A stretch of DNA of 64,000 nucleotides. It comes from Nansenia antarctica (lineage: Eukaryota; Chordata; Actinopteri; Argentiniformes; Microstomatidae). The notes beneath the pieces were generated by a model. It was not told the DNA's origin, made no database searches, and saw only the letters and a list, made by a program, of their open reading frames with translations. The stretch is taken from assembly GCA_963989245.1 (NCBI GenBank), contig OZ022346.1, positions 55,641,299 through 55,705,298 of the forward strand. The letters run 5' to 3'. Every line of letters starts with the position of its first letter. Within the stretch, counting starts at the first letter, position 1. Shown here piece after piece: positions 55,801-64,000 of this stretch. A program made the translations under genes and the position numbers.

Positions 55801-58800
55801 AATGTATATGTCTTTGGGTCTCTACAATAATGTGTATGTCTATGGGTCTCTACAATAATGTATATGTCTATGGGCCTCTACAATAATGTATATGTCTATG
55901 GGTCTCTACAATAATGTGTATGTCTATGGGTCTCTACAATAATGTATATGTCTATGGGTCTCTACAATAATGTATATGTCTATGGGTCTCTACAATAATG
56001 TATATGTCTATGGGTCTCTACAATAATGTATATGTCTTTGGGTCTCTACAATAATGTATATGTCTATGGGTCTCTACAATAATGTATATGTCTATGGGTC
56101 TCTACAATAATGTGTATGTCTATGGGTCTCTACAATAATGTGTATGTCTATGGGTCTCTACAATAATGTGTATGTCTATGGGCCTCTACAATAATGTATA
56201 TGTCTATGGGTCTCTACAATAATGTGTATGTCTATGGGTCTCTACAATAATGTGTATGTCTATGGGTCTCTACAATAATGTGTATGTCTATGGGCCTCTA
56301 CAATAATGTATATGTCTATGGGTCTCTACAATAATGTCTATGGGCCTCTACAATAATGTGTATGTCTATGGGTCTCTACAATAATGTCTATGGGTCTCTA
56401 CAATAATGTATATGTCTATGGGCCTCTACAATAATGTATATGTCTATGGGTCTCTACAATAATGTATATGTCTTTGGGTCTCTACAATAATGTATATGTC
56501 TATGGGTCTCTACAATAATGTATATGTCTATGGGTCTCTACAATAATGTTTATGTCTATGGGTCTCTACAATAATGTATATGTCTATGGGCCTCTACAAT
56601 AATGTATATGTCTATGGGCCTCTACAATAATGTGTATGTCTATGGGTCTCTACAATAATGTGTATGTCTATGGGTCTCTACAATAATGTCTATGGGTCTC
56701 TACAATAATGTATATGTCTATGGGCCTCTACAATAATGTATATGTCTATGGGCCTCTACAATAATGTATATGTCTATGGGTCTCTACAATAATGTATATG
56801 TCTATGGGCCTCTACAATAATGTATATGTCTATGGGCCTCTACAATAATGTATATGTCTATGGGCCTCTACAATAATGTGTATGTCTATGGGTCTCTACA
56901 ATAATGTATATGTCTATGGGCCTCTACAATAATGTATATGTCTATGGGTCTCTACAATAATGTATATGTCTATGGGCCTCTACAATAATGTATATGTCTA
57001 TGGGTCTCTACAATAATGTATATGTCTATGGGTCTCTACAATAATGTGTATGTCTATGGGCCTCTACAATAATGTATATGTCTATGGGTCTCTACAATAA
57101 TGTATATGTCTATGGGTCTCTACAATAATGTCTATGGGTCTCTACAATAATGTATATGTCTATGGGCCTCTACAATAATGTATATGTCTATGGGCCTCTA
57201 CAATAATGTATATGTCTATGGGTCTCTACAATAATGTATATGTCTATGGGCCTCTACAATAATGTGTATGTCTATGGGCCTCTACAATAATGTATATGTC
57301 TATGGGTCTCTACAATAATGTATATGTCTATGGGTCTCTACAATAATGTCTATGGGTCTCTACAATAATGTATATGTCTATGGGCCTCTACAATAATGTA
57401 TATGTCTATGGGCCTCTACAATAATGTATATGTCTATGGGCCTCTACAATAATGTATATGTCTTTGGGTCTCTACAATAATGTATATGTCTATGGGCCTC
57501 TACAATAATGTATATGTCTATGGGTCTCTACAATAATGTATATGTCTATGGGTCTCTACAATAATGTATATGTCTATGGGTCTCTACAATAATGTATATG
57601 TCTATGGGTCTCTACAATAATGTATATGTCTATGGGTCTCTACAATAATGTATATGTCTATGGGTCTCTACAATAATGTATATGTCTATGGGTCTCTACA
57701 ATAATGTATATGTCTATGGGCCTCTACAATAATGTATATGTCTATGGGTCTCTACAATAATGTATATGTCTTTGGGTCTCTACAATAATGTATATGTCTA
57801 TGGGCCTCTACAATAATGTATATGTCTATGGGTCTCTACAATAATGTATATGTCTATGGGTCTCTACAATAATGTATATGTCTATGGGTCTCTACAATAA
57901 TGTATATGTCTATGGGTCTCTACAATAATGTATATGTCTATGGGTCTCTACAATAATGTATATGTCTATGGGTCTCTACAATAATGTATATGTCTATGGG
58001 TCTCTACAATAATGTATATGTCTATGGGCCTCTACAATAATGTATATGTCTATGGGTCTCTACAATAATGTATATGTCTATGGGCCTCTACAATAATGTG
58101 TATATCTATGGGTCTCTACAATAATGTATATGTCTATGGGTCTCTACAATAATGTATATGTCTATGGGCCTCTACAATAATGTATATGTCTTTGGGTCTC
58201 TACAATAATGTGTATGTCTATGGGTCTCTACAATAATGTGTATGTCTATGGGCCTCTACAATAATGTATATGTCTATGGGCCTCTACAATAATGTATATG
58301 TCTTTGGGTCTCTACAATAATGTGTATGTCTATGGGTCTCTACAATAATGTATATGTCTATGGGTCTCTACAATAAAGTGTATGTCTATGGGTCTCTACA
58401 ATAATGTATATGTCTATGGGTCTCTACAATAATGTGTATGTCTATGGGCCTCTACAATAATGTATATGTCTATGGGTCTCTACAATAATGTGTATGTCTA
58501 TGGGCCTCTACAATAATGTATATGTCTATGGGTCTCTACAATAATGTGTATGTCTATGGGTCTCTACAATAATGTATATGTCTATGGGTCTCTACAATAA
58601 TGTATATGTCTATGGGCCTCTACAATAATGTATATGTCTATGGGTCTCTACAATAATGTATATGTCTATGGGCCTCTACAATAATGTATATATCTATGGG
58701 TCTCTACAATAATGTATATGTCTATGGGCCTCTACAATAATGTATATGTCTATGGGTCTCTACAATAATGTATATGTCTATGGGCCTCTACAATAATGTA

Positions 58801-59846
58801 TATGTCTATGGGTCTCTACAATAATGTGTATGTCTATGGGTCTCTACAATAATGTGTATGTCTATGGGTCTCTACAATAATGTGTATGTCTATGGGTCTC
58901 TACAATAATGTGTATGTCTATGGGCCTCTACAATAATGTATATGTCTATGGGTCTCTACAATAATGTGTATGTCTATGGGTCTCTACAATAATGTATATG
59001 TCTATGGGTCTCTACAATAATGTATATGTCTATGGGCCTCTACAATAATGTATATGTCTATGGGTCTCTACAATAATGTATATGTCTATGGGCCTCTACA
59101 ATAATGTATATATCTATGGGTCTCTACAATAATGTATATGTCTATGGGCCTCTACAATAATGTATATGTCTATGGGTCTCTACAATAATGTATATGTCTA
59201 TGGGCCTCTACAATAATGTATATGTCTATGGGTCTCTACAATAATGTATATGTCTATGGGCCTCTACAATAATGTATATGTCTATGGGCCTCTACAATAA
59301 TGTATATGTCTATGGGCCTCTACAATAATGTATATGTCTATGGGCCTCTACAATAATGTATATGTCTATGGGCCTCTACAATAATGTATATGTCTATGGG
59401 TCTCTACAATAATGTATATGTCTATGGGTCTCTACAATAATGTGTATGTCTATGGGTCTACAATAATGTATATGTCTATGGGCCTCTACAATAATGTATA
59501 TGTATATGGGTCTCTACAATAATGTGTATGTCTATGGGTCTCTACAATAATGTATATGTATATGGGTCTCTACAATAATGTATATGTATATGGGTCTCTA
59601 CAATAATGTATATGTCTATGGGCCTCTACAATAATGTGTATGTCTATGGGTCTCTACAATAATGTGTATGTCTATGGGCCTCTACAATAATGTATATGTC
59701 TATGGGTCTCTACAATAATGTGTATGTCTATGGGTCTCTACAATAATGTATATGTATATGGGTCTCTACAATAATGTATATGTATATGGGTCTCTACAAT
59801 AATGTATATGTCTATGGGCCTCTACAATAATGTATATGTCTATGGG

Positions 59847-60597
59847 TGTCAAGTTATCTGTGGTTTCTGTGCTTCCCCTAACTTGAAAGGGCTTTGACCG
59901 TTTGACCAGAGTTTCACTGGGACTCCACTCTTTCTGCATCCAATGACCAGACAGTAATTATCTTTCTCCTTTTATTTTTGGACTTAATTTTGTCTCTTTT
60001 TCATCAGATTTATAAGTTTAGCAGTAGTAGTAGCAGGTGAAAAACCTTTGAAAAGGTATAAACACAAAATAAGCGGCTAAGAAACAATATGAAGGAATTT
60101 ACAATGCAATGAAACATTTTTACAAGTAATGAAATAGTTTTCCCAAAATTATGTACCGCCCTTTTAACTTTACCATAAACTGAACTTGATATCAAACACC
60201 CAACAGCAACCAATTTGCTATCAAACAAATCCAAGATATCAAACAAACAACAACACAGCCAAGTCATCTCACCGTCAGCCACTCTGGTCTCTGTAAACAG
60301 TTGGTTTGAGCACAGCACTGCAATAGTACATGTTCCTATCACAGTGTGTTTGTTGAACTGTGAGACTGCCCTTTATAGGGAGTGGTGATTGTTCAGGTGA
60401 GCTGCTGGGTGATTAGTGAATTGACTTCAGCTGTGCAGGCCATGACTGTCATCTCATGTCTCTCCTCTGGGGGGAAATGGGGGCCAAAACCCATGTTGGG
60501 ATGGCTGAGTTTCTCTAGGGAGGGGAAATTGGGCTCTCCTTCCCTGTCTGTGAAGGAATGGCACTGTACTTGGTTTCTTGTTGAGTTTGCCAAGACA
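59847..60597. mobile_element. Solo LTR in the satellite, copy 1 (751 bp)
   Basis: The segment starts TGTCAAGTTATC and ends GCCAAGACA (TG...CA) and is flanked by a 5-bp duplication ATGGG (59842-59846 and 60598-60602) taken from the satellite unit. No protein-coding segment is present. The LTR family is not recognised and differs from the BEL LTR. Confidence 0.75.
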
Positions 60598-61832
60598 ATG
60601 GGCCTCTACAATAATGTGTATGTCTATGGGTCTACAATAATGTATATGTCTATGGGTCTCTACAATAATGTATATGTCTATGGGCCTCTACAATAATGTA
60701 TATGTCTATGGGTCTCTACAATAATGTATATGTCTATGGGTCTCTACAATAATGTATATGTATATGGGTCTCTACAATAATGTATATGTCTATGGGCCTC
60801 TACAATAATGTGTATGTCTATGGGTCTCTACAATAATGTGTATGTCTATGGGCCTCTACAATAATGTATATGTCTATGGGTCTCTACAATAATGTATATG
60901 TATATGGGTCTCTACAATAATGTGTATGTCTATGGGTCTCTACAATAATGTATATGTCTATGGGTCTCTACAATAATGTGTATGTCTATGGGTCTCTACA
61001 ATAATGTGTATGTCTATGGGTCTCTACAATAATGTATATGTCTATGGGTCTCTACAATAATGTGTATGTCTATGGGTCTCTACAATAATGTATATGTATA
61101 TGGGCCTCTACAATAATGTATATGTATATGGGCCTCTACAATAATGTGTATGTCTATGGGTCTCTACAATAATGTATATGTATATGGGCCTCTACAATAA
61201 TGTATATGTATATGGGTCTCTACAATAATGTATATGTCTATGGGTCTCTACAATAATGTATATGTGTATGGGTCTCTACAATAATGTGTATGTCTATGGG
61301 TCTCTACAATAATGTATATGTATATGGGTCTCTACAATAATGTGTATGTCTATGGGCCTCTACAATAATGTATATGTGTATGGGTCTCTACAATAATGTG
61401 TATGTCTATGGGTCTCTACAATAATGTATATGTATATGGGTCTCTACAATAATGTGTATGTCTATGGGTCTCTACAATAATGTATATGTCTATGGGCCTC
61501 TACAATAATGTATATGTCTATGGGTCTCTACAATAATGTATATGTCTATGGGTCTCTACAATAATGTATATGTCTATGGGCCTCTACAATAATGTATATG
61601 TCTATGGGTCTCTACAATAATGTATATGTCTATGGGTCTCTACAATAATGTATATGTATATGGGTCTCTACAATAATGTATATGTCTATGGGCCTCTACA
61701 ATAATGTGTATGTCTATGGGTCTCTACAATAATGTGTATGTCTATGGGTCTCTACAATAATGTATATGTCTATGGGTCTCTACAATAATGTGTATGTCTA
61801 TGGGCCTCTACAATAATGTATATGTCTATGGG

Positions 61833-62585
61833 TGTCAAGTTATCTGTGGTTTCTGTGCTTCCCCTAACTTGAAAGGGCTTTGACCGTTTGACCAGAGTTT
61901 CACTGGGACTCCACTCTTTCTGCATCCAATGACCAGACAGTAATTATCTTTCTCCTTTTATTTTTGGACTTAATTTTGTCTCTTTTTCATCAGATTTATA
62001 AGTTTAGCAGTAGTAGTAGCAGGTGAAAAACCTTTGAAAAGGTATAAACACAAAATAAGCGGCTAAGAAACAATATGAAGGAATTTACAATGCAATGAAA
62101 CATTTTTACAAGTAATGAAATAGTTTTCCCAAAATTATGTACCGCCCTTTTAACTTTACCATAAACTGAACTTGATATCAAACACCCAACAGCAACCAAT
62201 TTGCTATCAAACAAATCTAAGATATCAAACAAACAACAACACACAGCCAAGTCATCTCACCGTCAGCCACTCTGGTCTCTGTAAACAGTTGGTTTGAGCA
62301 CAGCACTGCAATAGTACATGTTCCTATCACAGTGTGTTTGTTGAACTGTGAGACTGCCCTTTATAGGGAGTGGTGATTGTTCAGGTGAGCTGCTGGGTGA
62401 TTAGTGAATTGACTTCAGCTGTGCAGGCCATGACTGTCATCTCATGTCTCTCCTCTGGGGGGAAATGGGGGCCAAAACCCATGTTGGGATGGCTGAGTTT
62501 CTCTAGGGAGGGGAAATTGGGCTCTCCTTCCCTGTCTGTGAAGGAATGGCACTGTACTTGGTTTCTTGTTGAGTTTGCCAAGACA
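61833..62585. mobile_element. Solo LTR in the satellite, copy 2 (753 bp)
   Basis: Near-identical to copy 1 (an extra AC in AACAACACACAGCC; ATCTAAG for ATCCAAG), with the same ATGGG flanks, 1986 bp further on. Best explained by duplication of an array segment that already carried the LTR. Confidence 0.75.
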
Positions 62586-63717
62586 ATGGGCCTCTACAAT
62601 AATGTGTATGTCTATGGGCCTCTACAATAATGTATATGTCTATGGGTCTCTACAATAATGTGTATGTCTATGGGCCTCTACAATAATGTGTATGTCTATG
62701 GGTCTCTACAATAATGTATATGTCTATGGGTCTCTACAATAATGTGTATGTCTATGGGCCTCTACAATAATGTATATGTCTATGGGTCTCTACAATAATG
62801 TATATGTCTATGGGCCTCTACAATAATGTCTATGTCTATGGGCCTCTACAATAATGTGTATGTCTATGGGCCTCTACAATAATGTATATGTCTATGGGTC
62901 TCTACAATAATGTATATGTCTATGGGTCTCTACAATAATGTATATGTCTATGGGTCTCTACAATAATGTATATGTCTATGGGTCTCTACAATAATGTATA
63001 TGTCTATGGGTCTCTACAATAATGTATATGTCTATGGGTCTCTACAATAATGTATATGTCTATGGGTCTCTACAATAATGTATATGTATATGGGCCTCTA
63101 CAATAATGTATATGTCTATGGGTCTCTACAATAATGTATATGTATATGGGCCTCTACAATAATGTATATGTCTATGGGTCTCTACAATAATGTATATGTC
63201 TATGGGCCTCTACAATAATGTATATGTCTATGGGCCTCTACAATAATGTATATGTCTATGGGTCTCTACAATAATGTATATGTCTATGGGCCTCTACAAT
63301 AATGTATATGTCTATGGGTCTCTACAATAATGTGTATGTCTATGGGTCTCTACAATAATGTATATGTCTATGGGTCTCTACAATAATGTATATGTCTATG
63401 GGTCTCTACAATAATGTATATGTCTATGGGTCTACAATAATGTATATGTCTATGGGCCTCTACAATAATGTATATGTCTATGGGTCTACAATAATGTATA
63501 TGTCTATGGGCCTCTACAATAATGTATATGTCTATGGGTCTCTACAATAATGTATATGTCTATGGGTCTCTACAATAATGTATATGTCTATGGGTCTCTA
63601 CAATAATGTATATGTCTATGGGTCTCTACAATAATGTATATGTCTATGGGTCTCTACAATAATGTATATGTCTATGGGCCTCTACAATAATGTATATGTC
63701 TTTGGGTCTCTACAATA

Positions 63718-64000
63718 AAGTTTGAACAGTTAAAACAAACAGCACAATTACACAATAAAACAACACCAGATCAACAACAAAAAATAGACAAAATACAATT
63801 TGATCAGAGCAATAGGATAACAAAAATGGGACTTTCATATTAAATCTAAAACAGGAGCAAGAACGATATGAATAAATAGAATAAAATAATTGGACTTTCA
63901 TATAAAACAGGGGCAAGAATGATATGAGGCTGATTCCAAGTTGTCAGCAATGTCAGCTTCACCTGCGTTCAAGTCTGTTCATACCCATTTGATGTGTCGG
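63718..64000. other. Right flank of the satellite
   Basis: The last unit passes at CAATAAAG into A-rich unique sequence. A partial direct repeat (GGACTTTCATAT...ACAGG-GCAAGAA) occurs at about 63829 and 63892. No gene seen. Confidence 0.45.

Larger units (their letters stand above)
38866..63717. repeat. 28-bp satellite array, about 820 copies over 24.9 kb
   Basis: The unit is TATGTCTATGGG + Y + CTCTACAATAATGT + R (Y = C or T, R = A or G), 28 bp. Rare variants are CTTTGGG, GTATATGGG, GTAAATG and GTTTATG. Short units of 20 bp (AATGTCTATGGG) and 26 bp (GGGTCTACAAT) also occur. Marker variants recur at fixed spacings, showing higher-order duplication. The array is interrupted at 47.15, 49.69, 59.85 and 61.83 kb by transposable-element sequence. 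No ORF of note lies in the pure array. Confidence 0.97.

Noticed and set aside
59847..62585. 110- and 104-codon frames in the satellite inserts
   Set aside because: They lie within a TG...CA solo LTR, run into the satellite, and show no known domain.
38866..63717. CRISPR-like array of 28-bp repeats
   Set aside because: Units are directly contiguous with no unique spacers, there are no cas genes, and the context is a vertebrate genome.
1..64000. tRNA, rRNA or snRNA genes
   Set aside because: No cloverleaf, A/B box pair or rRNA-like stretch was recognised by eye; a covariance-model search would be decisive and was not possible here.

Overview
The window is vertebrate nuclear DNA and almost certainly from a ray-finned fish. 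It carries spliced, AG/GT-bounded exons of a vertebrate cryptochrome, BTB-kelch, sirtuin 3, La and serpin fragments, L2-like LINE ends, a BEL/Pao LTR retroelement (a group common in fish and absent from mammals) and very large amounts of tandem repeat. Nothing looks prokaryotic. More than half of the sequence is tandem repeat.

Layout. Positions 1-114 hold a minus-strand exon of a BTB-kelch gene. Positions 785-937 hold a lysine-rich terminal exon of an unrecognised minus-strand gene (gene X), whose 3' splice site adjoins a 21-bp minisatellite. Positions 1684-2555 and 8404-11552 are repeated copies of one 1.2-kb unit that contains a first coding exon (12 codons, splice donor, ZNF143-type promoter motif); this may be the 5' end of gene X. 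Between them, 2557-8403 is a rearranged block: a LINE 3' end, a 3' piece of a La retrocopy, BEL gag, a BEL LTR and two copies of a sirt3-LINE chimera. Positions 11.5-21 kb hold LINE fragments, a serpin exon fragment, a possible P-element relic and several minisatellites.

The one substantial host gene is a CRY1/CRY2-type cryptochrome on the minus strand, 22042-30414. Eleven exons join in phase from residue about 105 of the family to the natural stop. Its introns and splice junctions are loaded with tandem repeats, its tail carries a 20-codon pure CAA (polyglutamine) tract, and its 5' end is cut off by three more copies of the sirt3-LINE chimera (30.43-33.5 kb). Next come a second, apparently identical BEL LTR, a BEL pol gene that has swapped its reverse-transcriptase region for an in-frame host-like coiled coil, and an intronless La (ssb) retrocopy split by a 211-bp palindromic MITE.

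From 38.87 to 63.72 kb is one satellite array of about 820 copies of a 28-bp unit, interrupted by two copies of a LINE end and two copies of a solo LTR, with nested higher-order duplications of 420, 1728, 1986, 2160-2188, 2540 and 3804 bp.

The main structural point is that the 5' half of the BEL element (left) and its 3' half (right) lie in the wrong order, share the target-site sequence CATAC, and end at the same 32-bp La sequence (2977-3008 and 38162-38193). Joining the ends of the intervening 35 kb would rebuild one retroelement interrupted by one twin-primed La retrocopy. The window therefore shows one period of a tandem duplication, a circularly permuted insertion, or an assembly join.
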